A stretch of 64,000 nt of DNA from Micromonospora trifolii (GCF_022229005.1 NZ_JAKKFD010000020.1:62001-126000), one strand, 5' to 3'; positions 45,787-54,821 are shown, counted from the stretch's first letter. Notes: generated by a model not told the origin, from the sequence alone. Translations and numbers: made by a program.

Positions 45787-47700
45787 CTATCGCGGCGGAA
45801 GGTCCGGTCCTGGGCGGCGATCCTCCGCCTGGTGGGCGGCATGCCGGCCGGAGGCGATGCGGCCCGAGGGGAGCGTCGGCGCGTCCAGCCGCGGTCCTAC
45901 CCGGGGTTTGTGCACCACTGCCGCGTCCCCATGCCGGCCGACCCGGAGTGCGGGGGTCGTCGGCGCGTCCAACTGCCTGCCGCGCCGGTCGGCGCCGCGA
46001 GCCTGTCGCCACAGGTCGGTGGCCCCGAGCTTCCGGCGTTCGGCGATCACGTCGTCGGGCAGCTCGAACGGGGCCGGGAAGGGCAGGTAGCGCGGCAGGA
46101 AGTCGGCCAGCATGCTCTCCTGCTCCTGGAACGCGTTCGGGTCCGAGTCGGTGTCGTTGAGGCAGAAGACGTCACGGTGCCGACGAGCGAGCAACTCGGT
46201 GAGACGGGCGGGCGTCGAGGGATGACCGAGGTCGGCGTACTCGTACTCGATGTCCCCGGGGACCGCCTGTGCGGTCAGGTACGCCCAGTACTGGTGCAGC
46301 GACGACGGGATCGAGAGGTCGCCGTAGTGGCGGAAGCGGTGCTGGGCGGTCGCCGTCACGTCCGCCAGCAGGGTGACCTCGATCTGGCGCATGATGCTGC
46401 GCCGGAGTGCGAACGGCGTGTGCTTCATCTTCTGGGTGATCGTGACGCCGAACTGCCGCTGGATGTGCCGGCGGTTGTTCTTTCCGGCAGCCTTCACCGG
46501 CGCGTCGGTCGGCTTCGCCTCACCCAGCCCGAACTGCGCCGGTGACAGGAAGAACTTCGCGATCCCGTTGGCGTGGAAGAAGTGCGTCGGCAGCAGTGGC
46601 CGGCCCAGGAAGACGTCGTCGTTGAGGTAGAGGAAGTGTTCGGCCAGACCGTCGATGCGATGCAGCCGGGCCTCGATGGCGTGGGAGTTGAACGACGACT
46701 GACCGCCGAGGTCGGCGAAGAGCTCGGCGTGCGACACGACGGTGACCATCGGGTGGGTCGGGTCGAGCCAGCTGGGCAACTGACTGTCGGTGATCAGGAA
46801 GATCCGGCGTAGCCACGGTGCGAAGCTGTGCAGCGAGCGCATCGAATACCGCAGCTCGTCGCGGTTGTGGTAGCGCGAGGTGTTCGCCGCGATCGCGTGC
46901 AGCGGACCATCGGGGGTGCCGAGTGCCGCCATCTTCCGCTTCAACCACTCCGGGTCCGAACCGTCCACCCAGGTGTAGACGGCGTCGATCGGAAAGCCCA
47001 CCCGGTCGGGGGCGCGAACGGTGAGATCCCGCCGGGTGCGGTACGTGTGGTCGTCCGCCTCGGGCACGAAGTGGCTGAGCAGCGCGGCGGCGACCCGGAC
47101 CGGCTCCGCCCCGGCGGGCGCCTCGTCGATCACCGCGTTGTGCCGGGGGGCGCGGACCACGTCGTCGTGTCGCGTCCAGAACTCGACTTCGCAGGCGAAC
47201 TGCGCGCCGAGGACCACACCCGCTCGGGCATCGGTCATCGGGAACCAGATCTGGAACACCTCTGCCGGCGCCGCCTCCGGCTGATCCCGGCCGGGCAGCA
47301 CCTCGACGACCCGGACGTGCGCGCCCTCCAGCGCGGGCGCCGACCGCACCAGCCGACTGACTGTGGCACGGTGGTCGTCGAGAACCGCTACCGAGCTGCG
47401 GAGGAAGTCGTCGTTACGCAGGCAGTGGTAGTCGATGCCGGCCGACTCCAGGGCGCTCGTGACCGCCGTCAGGTTGCGGTGCCACAGCTCCAACGGCGTG
47501 GCCGTGGCGACCACCTCGGCCCGGGTACGGACGCCACCGTCGGGCACCGTCACCCGGGCACCCAGCGGATGGACAGTGCCGCCCCCGCGCGGCCCGGAGA
47601 GGGTACGCACGACGCCCATCCGTCGGTGCGCGGGAAGCAGGTTGACCAGTCGGCGCCGCAGAGGTGGGGGCAGCGCGCGGTAGATCCGTAGGGCGATCAT
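45787..47700 (-). CDS. Stealth-family capsular polysaccharide phosphotransferase (copy 3)
   Basis: A 637-residue paralogue of the other two Stealth proteins, transcribed toward them. The N-terminal module (TPLELWHRNLTAVTSALESAG, ending FACEVEFW) precedes CR1 near residue 236 (FPIDAVYTWVDGSDPEW), CR2 with HNRDELRYSMRSLHSFAPWL and SSFNSHAIEARLHRIDG, CR3 HTPFALRRSIMRQIE and CR4 DVFCLNDTDSDPNAF. A Pro/Ala/Arg-rich tail of ~70 residues (after ~565) is unlike the other copies and low in complexity. It has its own promoter region and may act on another glycan. Confidence 0.92.
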   Translation of the reverse strand: MIALRIYRALPPPLRRRLVNLLPAHRRMGVVRTLSGPRGGGTVHPLGARVTVPDGGVRTRAEVVATATPLELWHRNLTAVTSALESAGIDYHCLRNDDFLRSSVAVLDDHRATVSRLVRSAPALEGAHVRVVEVLPGRDQPEAAPAEVFQIWFPMTDARAGVVLGAQFACEVEFWTRHDDVVRAPRHNAVIDEAPAGAEPVRVAAALLSHFVPEADDHTYRTRRDLTVRAPDRVGFPIDAVYTWVDGSDPEWLKRKMAALGTPDGPLHAIAANTSRYHNRDELRYSMRSLHSFAPWLRRIFLITDSQLPSWLDPTHPMVTVVSHAELFADLGGQSSFNSHAIEARLHRIDGLAEHFLYLNDDVFLGRPLLPTHFFHANGIAKFFLSPAQFGLGEAKPTDAPVKAAGKNNRRHIQRQFGVTITQKMKHTPFALRRSIMRQIEVTLLADVTATAQHRFRHYGDLSIPSSLHQYWAYLTAQAVPGDIEYEYADLGHPSTPARLTELLARRHRDVFCLNDTDSDPNAFQEQESMLADFLPRYLPFPAPFELPDDVIAERRKLGATDLWRQARGADRRGRQLDAPTTPALRVGRHGDAAVVHKPRVGPRLDAPTLPSGRIASGRHAAHQAEDRRPGPDLPPR

Positions 47701-48123
47701 GCGGGAGGCCGTTCTGATCGGACGTTCACTCGCGCAGCCATCACCGCATGCCTCTCCACAGCTCCCCGTTACGCTGCGCGACGAGCCGGGCAGGGTCGAG
47801 GCGCACGCAGCGACTGCTGCGGATCACCGACCACCACCCAGCCCCGGGCCTGCCCGTTCCGGACGGGTATAGCCGCCGCAGGTGAGCCCGAAGCAGCATA
47901 TTCACCTACTGGTCACCAAACAACCACACGATCGATGCCCGGCCCACCGACAATCGTCGCATATAATAGGCTTGCACCATTTCGCCCAATTAATTCTGTC
48001 CGTTCGGTTGGCGCGAATGCGGCACAACGGTGGACCGATGGTGCCTTCCCGCTGCTGCCGGATCCGGCGGTGCACCGGTATACCGGCTACCCGTGCCGCC
48101 TCGGTGCCTGGCACAGTGGCGGG
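47701..48123. promoter_or_regulatory. Divergent regulatory region of Stealth copy 3 and the DNA glycosylase
   Basis: These 423 bp contain the most AT-rich stretch of the area (about 47925-48000). On the minus strand TTGGGC (47989-47984) lies 15 bases before TATTAT (47968-47963), or 17 before TTATAT, giving a plausible Stealth promoter about 260 bp from its start; TATAAT (47962-47967) also reads on the plus strand. The minus-strand 12-mer CCGAACGGACAG (48007-47996) is shared with the leader of Stealth copy 1. No gene is apparent. Confidence 0.5.
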
Positions 48124-49044
48124 GTGACCGCCACGGAGCCCGCCGCGACCAGGGTGCTGCACCCGCCGGTCGGCTACCGGCTGACCGCCTCGGTCCGCGC
48201 GCTCACCTTCAGCCCGTACGACCCGTGCGCCCGCGTGGCGGCCGGCACCTTCTGGTGGGCCACACGCACCCCGGACGGTCCGGCCACGCTCGCGCTGCGA
48301 CCGGCTGGTGGCGAGTTGCTCGCGGAGGGGTACGGGCCCGGCGCCGAGCACGTCCTCGCTCGCGCCGACGCGATCGCGGGGCTGCGCGACGACCTGACCG
48401 GCTTCACCGAACTGGCCGCGGCGCACCCGCTGGTCGCCCGGCTGGCCCGGGAGCACCGGGGGCTCCGGATGCCCGCCACCGGGCAGGTCTTCCCCCGGCT
48501 GCTGCGCGCGGTCTTCGAGCAGAAGGTCACCGGCAAGGAGGCCTACCGGGCGTACGCGGCGATGGTGCGGCACTTCCGGGAGCCTGCTCCCGGCCCGTTG
48601 CAGCCGCTGCTCCTGCCGCCCGAGGCAGCCGCGGTGGCCGCGACCCCGTACTGGGTGTTCCATCCGTTCGGGGTGGAGCAACGCCGGGCCGACACGCTCC
48701 GTCGCGCCGCGGCGCTCGCCGACAGCCTGGAGCGCAGCACCGACGCCACCGACGCCACCCGCCGGCTGACCGCCATCCCCGGCATCGGGCCGTGGACGGC
48801 CGCCGAGGTGGTCCGGATCGCGTACGGCGACCCGGACGCGGTCAGCGTCGGCGACTACCACATCCCGAACACTGTGTCCTGGGCGCTCGCCGCCGAACCG
48901 AGGGGCGACGACGCCCGGATGATGGCCCTGCTGGAGCCGTTCCGAGGTCACCGGGGTCGGGTGTGTCTGCTGCTGGAGGCGGCCGGCATCCGGGCACCGA
49001 AGTACGGCCCGCGCGCCCCGATCCGCTCGTTCGCCCGGTTCTAG
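48124..49044 (+). CDS. DNA-3-methyladenine glycosylase II family protein (AlkA-like)
   Basis: A 306-residue HhH-GPD DNA glycosylase for base-excision repair. The helix-hairpin-helix and loop LTAIPGIGPWTAAEVVRIAYG is followed by the catalytic Asp in VSVGDYHIPNTVSWAL. GLRMPATGQVFPRLLRAVFEQKVTGKEAY (core FPRLLRAVFEQKVTGKEA) marks the conserved region before the active site. The N-terminal half lacks an Ada-type domain. GTG 48124 was chosen as the first start before the family-like sequence; GGGG but no clear ribosome-binding site precedes it. Confidence 0.87.
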   Translation: MTATEPAATRVLHPPVGYRLTASVRALTFSPYDPCARVAAGTFWWATRTPDGPATLALRPAGGELLAEGYGPGAEHVLARADAIAGLRDDLTGFTELAAAHPLVARLAREHRGLRMPATGQVFPRLLRAVFEQKVTGKEAYRAYAAMVRHFREPAPGPLQPLLLPPEAAAVAATPYWVFHPFGVEQRRADTLRRAAALADSLERSTDATDATRRLTAIPGIGPWTAAEVVRIAYGDPDAVSVGDYHIPNTVSWALAAEPRGDDARMMALLEPFRGHRGRVCLLLEAAGIRAPKYGPRAPIRSFARF

Positions 49045-49066
49045 GGTCTCGCCGGCGCCACGGCGG

Positions 49067-49570
49067 TCAGCGACCGGCGCAGAGCCGACGCAGGGTACGG
49101 CCGAGCCACCAGGCGTACGTGTGCTGCACGGCCCGAACCGCCGGGCCTCCGGCGCGGGTGAACCAGCGGTCCGGCAGGCTGAACGCGCGGACCTCGAACC
49201 AGACCGCGCCGGCGTCGTCGCGGACGACCTCGAACGCCTCCTCGCCCCGCTCCGGGTGCCCGGGCAGGGTGCCGTAGCCGAAACCGGCGAGGGTGGGCGA
49301 GTCCGCGCTCCAGACCACCTGGCACGGCCCCCAGAGGCGGGCCGGGCCGACCCCGAGGCCGGAGGTCACCAGCACGCCGGCGGTGGCACGCGGCGCGTCG
49401 GTGCGGATCCGGACGCCGGCGGCGCGGTGCAGCCGCCAGCTCAACACCGCGTCGGCGGCCGTGTCGAAGCAGCCGCCGGGCAACGGATACCGGTGGCGCA
49501 GGTGGTGGTAACCGTCGGGCAGCGGCCCGTGCCGGGTCGACCCCACCTCCGGGTACGTCAGCTCGGCCAC
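49067..49570 (-). CDS. DUF1990 family protein
   Basis: A 167-residue protein with the DUF1990 landmarks: LTYPEVGSTRHGPLPDGYHH near the N-terminus, LSWRLHRAAGVRIRTD, VVWSADSPTLAGFGYGTLPGHP and EEAFEVVRDDAGAVWFEVRAFS, ending RAVQHTYAWWLGRTLRRL. Structures of this family are lipocalin/START-like, suggesting small hydrophobic ligand binding; plant relatives are tied to UV responses. The stop lies 22 bp from the converging glycosylase gene. Function unknown here. Confidence 0.85.
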   Translation of the reverse strand: MAELTYPEVGSTRHGPLPDGYHHLRHRYPLPGGCFDTAADAVLSWRLHRAAGVRIRTDAPRATAGVLVTSGLGVGPARLWGPCQVVWSADSPTLAGFGYGTLPGHPERGEEAFEVVRDDAGAVWFEVRAFSLPDRWFTRAGGPAVRAVQHTYAWWLGRTLRRLCAGR

Positions 49571-49665
49571 CGTTCCCCCTCGACCTCGACCGGACAGGGC
49601 CAGGGTACGACCGGCGCGGCCGGGCCGCCCGTCGATGGCGACGGCGGCTGTGGTGTGCTGCCCCG

Positions 49666-50160
49666 ATGAACGCCGAGGCGAGCATCGTTCCGGCCGGTGT
49701 CGTGGACGCCGGCGAGATCCTCACCGTGCAGCGCGCCGCGTACCTGAGCGAGGCGCAGCACTACAGCGATCCGTTCCTGCCCCCGCTGACCGAGACGTTG
49801 GACGAGGTGGCGGCGGTGCTGGCCGGCCCGAGCATCGTGCTCGCCGCCCGGTTGGGGCACCGGCTGGTCGGCTCGGTGCGGGCCCACCTGGACGGGGACA
49901 CCGCGCACGTCGGCCGCCTCTCGGTCGCCCCGGATCAGCAGGGGCGGGGTGTCGGGGCGCAACTGCTCACCGCCATCGAGCGGGCCTGTGCCGGCCGGGC
50001 GACCCGGTTCACCCTGTTCACCGGCGCGGGCAGCGCGCGCAACCTGCTGCTGTACCAGCGGCACGGCTACCGGATCGTGGCGCACCGCCCGGACCCGAAC
50101 GGCATCCCGTTGGCAGTGCTGGAGAAGCCCGCCGTCAGCCCCGCTCGCAGCGACGCCTGA
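49666..50160 (+). CDS. GNAT family N-acetyltransferase
   Basis: A 164-residue single-domain acetyltransferase: ASIVPAGVVDAGEILTVQRAAY at the N-terminus, the acetyl-CoA loop LSVAPDQQGRGVGAQLLTAIE (core QQGRGVGAQLL) and LLLYQRHGYRIVAHRPD at the C-terminus. The substrate cannot be deduced. Its last 26 bp overlap the end of the convergent SRPBCC gene on the opposite strand. Confidence 0.87.
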   Translation: MNAEASIVPAGVVDAGEILTVQRAAYLSEAQHYSDPFLPPLTETLDEVAAVLAGPSIVLAARLGHRLVGSVRAHLDGDTAHVGRLSVAPDQQGRGVGAQLLTAIERACAGRATRFTLFTGAGSARNLLLYQRHGYRIVAHRPDPNGIPLAVLEKPAVSPARSDA

Positions 50161-50557
50161 GCCCGTCGGCCTCCATCCGCACGTAGCTGCGGAACAGCCC
50201 GCCGTAGAGCCGGCCGACCAGGCCGGCCAGTGGGCCGGACTGGCTGAAGGCCAACTCGACGCGGGTACGCCCGTCGGGCAGCGGCAGCAGCCGGTGCTCC
50301 GCAGTGGTCCGCACACCGGGGGCGTCGGAGACCCAGACGAACTCCCGCCCCTCGGTCAGCTCGGTGACCCGCCAGACCGCCGGCCGCAGCTTCGGCTGGG
50401 TCAGTCGTGCGGTCGCGCCGACGGCGAGCAGACCCGGCTCCCCCCGCTCGGCCCGGGTGACCGAGTCCGTCCACTCGGGCCAGCGGGGCACGTCGGCCAG
50501 CACCGCCCAGACCTGATCGGCGTCCGCGGCGATCTCGGTATCGGCCTCGAACCGCAT
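50135..50557 (-). CDS. SRPBCC family protein (polyketide cyclase / START-like)
   Basis: A 140-residue helix-grip protein. The start MRFEADTEIAADADQVWAVL and the WPEWTDSVTRAERGEPG loop are typical of the SRPBCC superfamily, and LSFSQSG-like strands follow (ELAFSQSGPLAGLVGRLYG). Members bind hydrophobic ligands or act on polyketides; no catalytic assignment is possible. The 3' end overlaps the convergent GNAT gene by 26 bp. Confidence 0.85.
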   Translation of the reverse strand: MRFEADTEIAADADQVWAVLADVPRWPEWTDSVTRAERGEPGLLAVGATARLTQPKLRPAVWRVTELTEGREFVWVSDAPGVRTTAEHRLLPLPDGRTRVELAFSQSGPLAGLVGRLYGGLFRSYVRMEADGLRRRCERG

Positions 50558-50712
50558 GGTGTCCCCTCCCCGGCGGCGCCGCTCGGCACCGCCACGGGTG
50601 CAGACGAGGCCGCCGGAGGCATTGTGACACCGACGCTCAACGCCGTCCGTCCCTCCTCAGTGGAGGCACTCCGCACCCGGTGGGTCCCAGCCGGACGCCG
50701 CCGCCGCGCCGA

Positions 50713-50925
50713 TCAGGCGGCCTCGCGCAGGTCGGCCAGGGTGAGCGGGGTACGCCGACGCAGCAACTCCTCCAGCTCGGGCACCGAGCCGACCTCGCCG
50801 AGCACGTTCCGGCCGCCGCCGTACCGCTCCGGGTAGCGGCGGGTCAGCCGGAAGCGGTAGCGGCCCCGGATCAGCTCGACGCTCACCCGCCACCGCCCGC
50901 AGCAGCCACAGACCCACTCGGACAC
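50713..50925 (-). CDS. Small Cys-containing protein of unknown function
   Basis: A 70-residue protein starting MSEWVCGCCGRWRVSVEL, with one CxCC cluster that could bind a metal with other ligands, then RGRYRFRLTRRYPERYGGGR and a helical C-terminus (VPELEELLRRRTPLTLADLR). Basic and small, it resembles nucleic-acid-associated proteins. It starts at GTG 50925 without a clear ribosome-binding site and has no close neighbours in an operon. The call rests on its plausible composition and unopposed position. Confidence 0.6.
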   Translation of the reverse strand: MSEWVCGCCGRWRVSVELIRGRYRFRLTRRYPERYGGGRNVLGEVGSVPELEELLRRRTPLTLADLREAA

Positions 50926-51060
50926 CTCGCGAAAGTAGCTCTGACCTGGGGTTATTCGATTCGCCCGGTGGGGACGCGCGGCGCGTAGCCGGACACGCCG
51001 CCCCGCCCTCCACGGTGATCTGCCTCACGACTGTCGGCACCGTCTGATTGACTGGTCGGC

Positions 51061-52176
51061 GTGGACCTGCCGATCAACCCCCCGGTCGAGCCGATGCTGG
51101 CCAAGAGCGTTCCCAAGCTGCCCACCACGCCCGGGGTGACCTACGAACCCAAGTGGGACGGGTTCCGGTGCATCGTGTTCCGCGACGGCGACGAGGTCGA
51201 GTTGGCCAGCCGGGGCGGCAAGTCGATGACCCGCTACTTCCCCGAGGTGGTCGAGCAGGCCCGCCGGCAGTTGCCGGAGCGGTGCGCGGTCGACGGGGAG
51301 TTGATCGTGATTCGGCGCGACGGGCCGAGCGGCCAGCCCCGGTTGGATTTCGAGCTGCTGGCCCAGCGCGTGCACCCGGCCGCGTCCCGGGTGAAGATGC
51401 TGGCCGAGACCACCCCCGCCGACTTCGTCGCGTTCGACCTGCTGGCGATCGGTGACGAGGCCCTGCTCGACCAGCCCTACCCGCGCCGCCGGGAGCGGCT
51501 GGTCGAGGCGCTGGCCGGGGTGCGCCCGCCGGTGCACGTCACCCAGGTCACCACCGACCCGGACACCGCGCGGCGCTGGTTCGACGTCTTCGAGGGCGCT
51601 GGGCTGGACGGTTTGATCGTCAAGCCGGCCGACCTGCCGTACGAGCCGGGCAAGCGACTGATGTTCAAGGTCAAGCATGCCCGCACCGCGGACGCGGTGG
51701 TGGCCGGCTTCCGCTGGCACAAGTCCGGCCCGGTGGTGGGTTCGCTGCTGCTCGGCCTGTACGACGACGCCGGGGTCCTGCACCACGTGGGCGTGAGTGC
51801 GTCGTTCAGCATGGCCCGTCGGGCCGAGTTGCTCGACGAGCTGGCGCCCTATCGGGACACCGCCGGCGAGCACCCGTGGGTGCACGGCGACCACGAGCGT
51901 GGCCAACGCATCCCGGGTGGGGTCAGCCGGTGGACCGGCACGAAGAACCTGGAGTGGGAGCCGGTGCGCCCGGAGCTGGTGGTCGAGGTGGGCTACGACG
52001 CCATGGAGGGCGAACGGTTCCGGCACACCGCCCAGTTCGTGCGGTGGCGCCCGGACCGCGACCCCCGGTCCTGCCGCTACGACCAGCTCGACCGGCCGAT
52101 CCGCTTCGACGTGGACCAGGTGCTGCGCGGCGACCCGACGGCCACCGTGGACCGAGCCGCCACCGGCTCGGCGTAG
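51061..52176 (+). CDS. ligC: ATP-dependent DNA ligase (LigC/LigD ligase-domain type)
   Basis: A 371-residue ligase. The adenylated Lys31 is in motif I (EPKWDGFRCIV); motif III is VDGELIVIR with FVAFDLLAIG, motif IV DGLIVKPADLPYEPG, motif V MFKVKHARTADAVVAGFR, and an OB-fold C-terminus follows to VDQVLRGD. Such ligases seal breaks in non-homologous end joining or repair in actinobacteria; no Ku, primase or nuclease is adjacent, which favours a LigC-type stand-alone enzyme. GTG 51061 is the first start before the conserved core. Confidence 0.92.
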   Translation: MDLPINPPVEPMLAKSVPKLPTTPGVTYEPKWDGFRCIVFRDGDEVELASRGGKSMTRYFPEVVEQARRQLPERCAVDGELIVIRRDGPSGQPRLDFELLAQRVHPAASRVKMLAETTPADFVAFDLLAIGDEALLDQPYPRRRERLVEALAGVRPPVHVTQVTTDPDTARRWFDVFEGAGLDGLIVKPADLPYEPGKRLMFKVKHARTADAVVAGFRWHKSGPVVGSLLLGLYDDAGVLHHVGVSASFSMARRAELLDELAPYRDTAGEHPWVHGDHERGQRIPGGVSRWTGTKNLEWEPVRPELVVEVGYDAMEGERFRHTAQFVRWRPDRDPRSCRYDQLDRPIRFDVDQVLRGDPTATVDRAATGSA

Positions 52177-52207
52177 CCTGGCCGTCGACCCGATTCCGGA
52201 GGACCAC

Positions 52208-53806
52208 GTGACCCGCACCGCCGACCAGCCTCGGATGGCGACCAGCCGCCGGGTCCGTCGCACTCTGGCCGCCTTCGGCGTCGCCGCGCTGCTCACCGCC
52301 GGTTGCACGCTGCCGGCGTTCGCGCCGCGCACCGAAGTGGAGGGTGCGGCCGCACCGACCGGCAGCGCACCGAACTGGCGGCCCTGCCCGGAGGTGCCCG
52401 ACGAGTTGGTCGGGCGTAGCGCACCGAACATGCGCTACGAGTGCACCCGCATCGCTGTGCCCCGCGACTGGGGCACCGGCGGCGGGGCGAGCGCCGGCCC
52501 GGGCGCCGGGCAGACCTTCGAGATCGCCCTGCTGCGCGCCCGGTCCACCAAGCAACGCGACCGGATCGGTTCGCTGGTGATCAACCCGGGCGGCCCGGGC
52601 GGCTCCGGTGTCGACACCGCCGTCTACCTCTCCTTCGGCCCCCAGTTCGGCGGGCTGCCCGCCTCGATCACCGAGCGCTTCGACATCGTCGGCTTCGACC
52701 CGCGCGGGGTCTCCCGGTCCAGCCCGGTGAAGTGCATCTCCGACGCCGACCTGGACACCAGCTTCGGCTTCGACCCGGACCCGGCGAGCCAGTCGGCATT
52801 CGACGGCTTCGTCGGCCTGAGCCAGCGGATCGGGCGCGGTTGCGGTGACCGCTACGGCGACCAGTTGCCGCTGTACGGCACCGAGCAGGCCGCCCGCGAC
52901 ATGGACGCGGTACGCGCCGCCGTGGGCGACGACAAGCTCACCTACCTGGGCTACTCGTACGGCACCCTGCTCGGTGCCACGTACGCCCAGCTCTACCCGC
53001 AGCGGGTGCGGGCGCTGGTGCTCGACGGCGCTGTCGACCCGCAGCAGCGGCTGGTCGAGGGCTCGGAGAGCCAGGCCCGCGGCTTCGAACGGGCCTTCAC
53101 CAACTTCACGCGCTGGTGCGCGGCGAACGCCGGCCGCTGCCCGATCGCCCCGGACGCCCGCGCCGCTGTCACCTCGGCCATCGACAAGGCCAAGGTCTCC
53201 CCGGTACGCGGCGCGGACGGGCGGGAGGCCACCGCCGGCTGGGTGTTCTACGCCGTCATCTCCTCGCTCTACACCGAATCCGGCTGGCAGGAGCTGGCCC
53301 AGGCGATCGACAAGCTGGCCGAGGGCGACCCGAAGGACGTGTTCCGGCTCGCCGACGCGTACGCCGGCCGGGAGGACGACGGGCACTACTCGAACCTGTT
53401 CGACGCCAACCTGGCCATCAACTGCGCAGACGAGACGGAGAAGCCGAGCCGGGCGCAGATCCGGCAGTTGCAGTCCGAGTGGCGCGGGAAATACCCGCTG
53501 TTCGGGCCGGCGTTGGCGGTCGGCATGCTGAGCTGCGTCGAGTGGCCGGGTGGGCGCGACCCGTACCCGACCGGGAAGGCGAACGGCGCACCGCCGATCG
53601 TGGTGGTCGGCACCACCGGCGACCCGGCGACTCCGTACGAGCAGACCCCACGGCTCGCGTCGATGCTGGGCGTCGGTCGGGTGCTGACCTGGGAGGGCGA
53701 GGGGCACACCGCGTACCCGCAGACGTCCTGCATCACCAACGCTGTCGACGCCTACCTGATCGACCTGACCGTGCCACCGGAGGGGCAGCGCTGCCCGGCC
53801 CGCTGA
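52208..53806 (+). CDS. Secreted TAP-family alpha/beta-hydrolase lipoprotein (tripeptidyl aminopeptidase-like)
   Basis: A 532-residue protein. The lipobox LTAGC (Cys33) predicts a lipoprotein. The hydrolase fold has the oxyanion region INPGGPGGSGVDTAVYL, the nucleophile Ser250 in GYSYGTLLG, Asp in TTGDPATPYEQT and His in EGEGHTAYPQTSC. Members remove N-terminal tripeptides or hydrolyse esters outside the cell. GGAGG lies 5 bases before GTG 52208. Its 3' end overlaps the opposing channel gene by 74 bp. Confidence 0.9.
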   Translation: MTRTADQPRMATSRRVRRTLAAFGVAALLTAGCTLPAFAPRTEVEGAAAPTGSAPNWRPCPEVPDELVGRSAPNMRYECTRIAVPRDWGTGGGASAGPGAGQTFEIALLRARSTKQRDRIGSLVINPGGPGGSGVDTAVYLSFGPQFGGLPASITERFDIVGFDPRGVSRSSPVKCISDADLDTSFGFDPDPASQSAFDGFVGLSQRIGRGCGDRYGDQLPLYGTEQAARDMDAVRAAVGDDKLTYLGYSYGTLLGATYAQLYPQRVRALVLDGAVDPQQRLVEGSESQARGFERAFTNFTRWCAANAGRCPIAPDARAAVTSAIDKAKVSPVRGADGREATAGWVFYAVISSLYTESGWQELAQAIDKLAEGDPKDVFRLADAYAGREDDGHYSNLFDANLAINCADETEKPSRAQIRQLQSEWRGKYPLFGPALAVGMLSCVEWPGGRDPYPTGKANGAPPIVVVGTTGDPATPYEQTPRLASMLGVGRVLTWEGEGHTAYPQTSCITNAVDAYLIDLTVPPEGQRCPAR

Positions 53807-54245
53807 CCGGCTGGGTCGGCGGCAGTGGGGGCAGCTCGATCCCCTGCCGGGCGGCCAACTCCTCCAGCAGCGCCCGCATCCGGCGCACGTCGGCCTTGAG
53901 CTGCTCCTGCTCCTCATGCTCGAAGGCGTCGTCGTCGACGATGAGCCGGCTCGCGAAGTGCGCCGTGATCAGCGGAATGACCAGCAGCACCATTGTCGAG
54001 ATGAGCAGCGCGGCCAGTGTGCGGCCCGCCCAGGTGGTCGGCGAGATGTCGCCGTATCCGACGGTGGAGGCGGTCACCACCGCCCACCAGACGGCGTCGG
54101 CCGGGCTGCGCTGCTCGACCTCCCCGTAGATGACCCCGGCCACCACGATCATCAACAGGTACGAGGTGATCAGCGTGCGGGGCGAGTTGGCGAACCACAC
54201 CAACGCCCGGTACACCCAGCGGAACGGCAGCAGCAGTAGCTCCAT
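53733..54245 (-). CDS. Two-helix potassium channel family protein
   Basis: A 170-residue membrane protein with an outer helix (~22-42, TLITSYLLMIVVAGVIYGEV), the pore helix and the selectivity filter TASTVGYGDISP (~60-70), an inner helix (~75-98) and a C-terminal coiled coil (EHEEQEQLKADVRRMRALLE) typical of tetrameric channel assembly. It lacks a RCK/KTN gating domain. The tail is Pro/Arg-rich. The last 74 bp overlap the converging lipoprotein gene on the other strand. Confidence 0.92.
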   Translation of the reverse strand: MELLLLPFRWVYRALVWFANSPRTLITSYLLMIVVAGVIYGEVEQRSPADAVWWAVVTASTVGYGDISPTTWAGRTLAALLISTMVLLVIPLITAHFASRLIVDDDAFEHEEQEQLKADVRRMRALLEELAARQGIELPPLPPTQPVSGPGSAAPPVARSGRSGRRRQRW

Positions 54246-54319
54246 GCCGCCCCATGCTGCCCGTTGCCCGCAACCGGCACAGACCCATCCGCCGGTTTCG
54301 CTGTGTCAGGATCACCGGC

Positions 54320-54772
54320 ATGAGCGACGTGATCTACCGGGAGGCGGTCCGGGCCGACCTACCCGCCGTCATCGCCCTGCTCGCCGACGACGTCCTGGGC
54401 AAGGCCCGCGACTTCACCGAGGTCGACGAGGCGTACGAGAAGGCGTTCGCGGACATCGACGCGGACCCGCGCAACCAGTTGATCGTGGCCGAGCGGGATG
54501 GCGAACTGGTCGGCTGCCTTCAGATCACCTACATCCCGGGTCTGGGTCGGCACGGCAGTGAGCGGTCGCTGATCGAGTCGGTCCGGGTCCGCTCCGACCG
54601 GCGTGGCCAGGGGCTGGGCCGGGACCTGATGATCTGGGCGGTCGACCAGGCCCGGCAGCGCGGCTGCGCGCTGGTGCAGCTGACCACCGACAAAACCCGC
54701 GAGGACGCGCACCGCTTCTACCTGAGCCTCGGCTTCGTGGCCAGCCACGAGGGCATGAAGCTCGCGCTCTGA
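54320..54772 (+). CDS. GNAT family N-acetyltransferase
   Basis: A 150-residue acetyltransferase: DVIYREAVRADLPAVIALLA at the start, the dimer-type strand NQLIVAERDGELVGCLQITY, the acetyl-CoA loop SDRRGQGLGRDLMIWAVDQA and HRFYLSLGFVASHEGMKLAL at the end. ATG 54320 is the family-like start. Substrate unknown. It is transcribed alone and ends before a long hairpin. Confidence 0.87.
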   Translation: MSDVIYREAVRADLPAVIALLADDVLGKARDFTEVDEAYEKAFADIDADPRNQLIVAERDGELVGCLQITYIPGLGRHGSERSLIESVRVRSDRRGQGLGRDLMIWAVDQARQRGCALVQLTTDKTREDAHRFYLSLGFVASHEGMKLAL

Positions 54773-54821
54773 CCAGCCACGCTGACGGTTCGGGCGGGGG
54801 CCTCCGCTACTGCTACACAGA

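Noticed and set aside
37707..47700. Search for a JUMPStart/ops antitermination element in the surface-glycan region
   Set aside because: I found no GGCGGTAG element in the leaders; the shared 12-mer is a different sequence.
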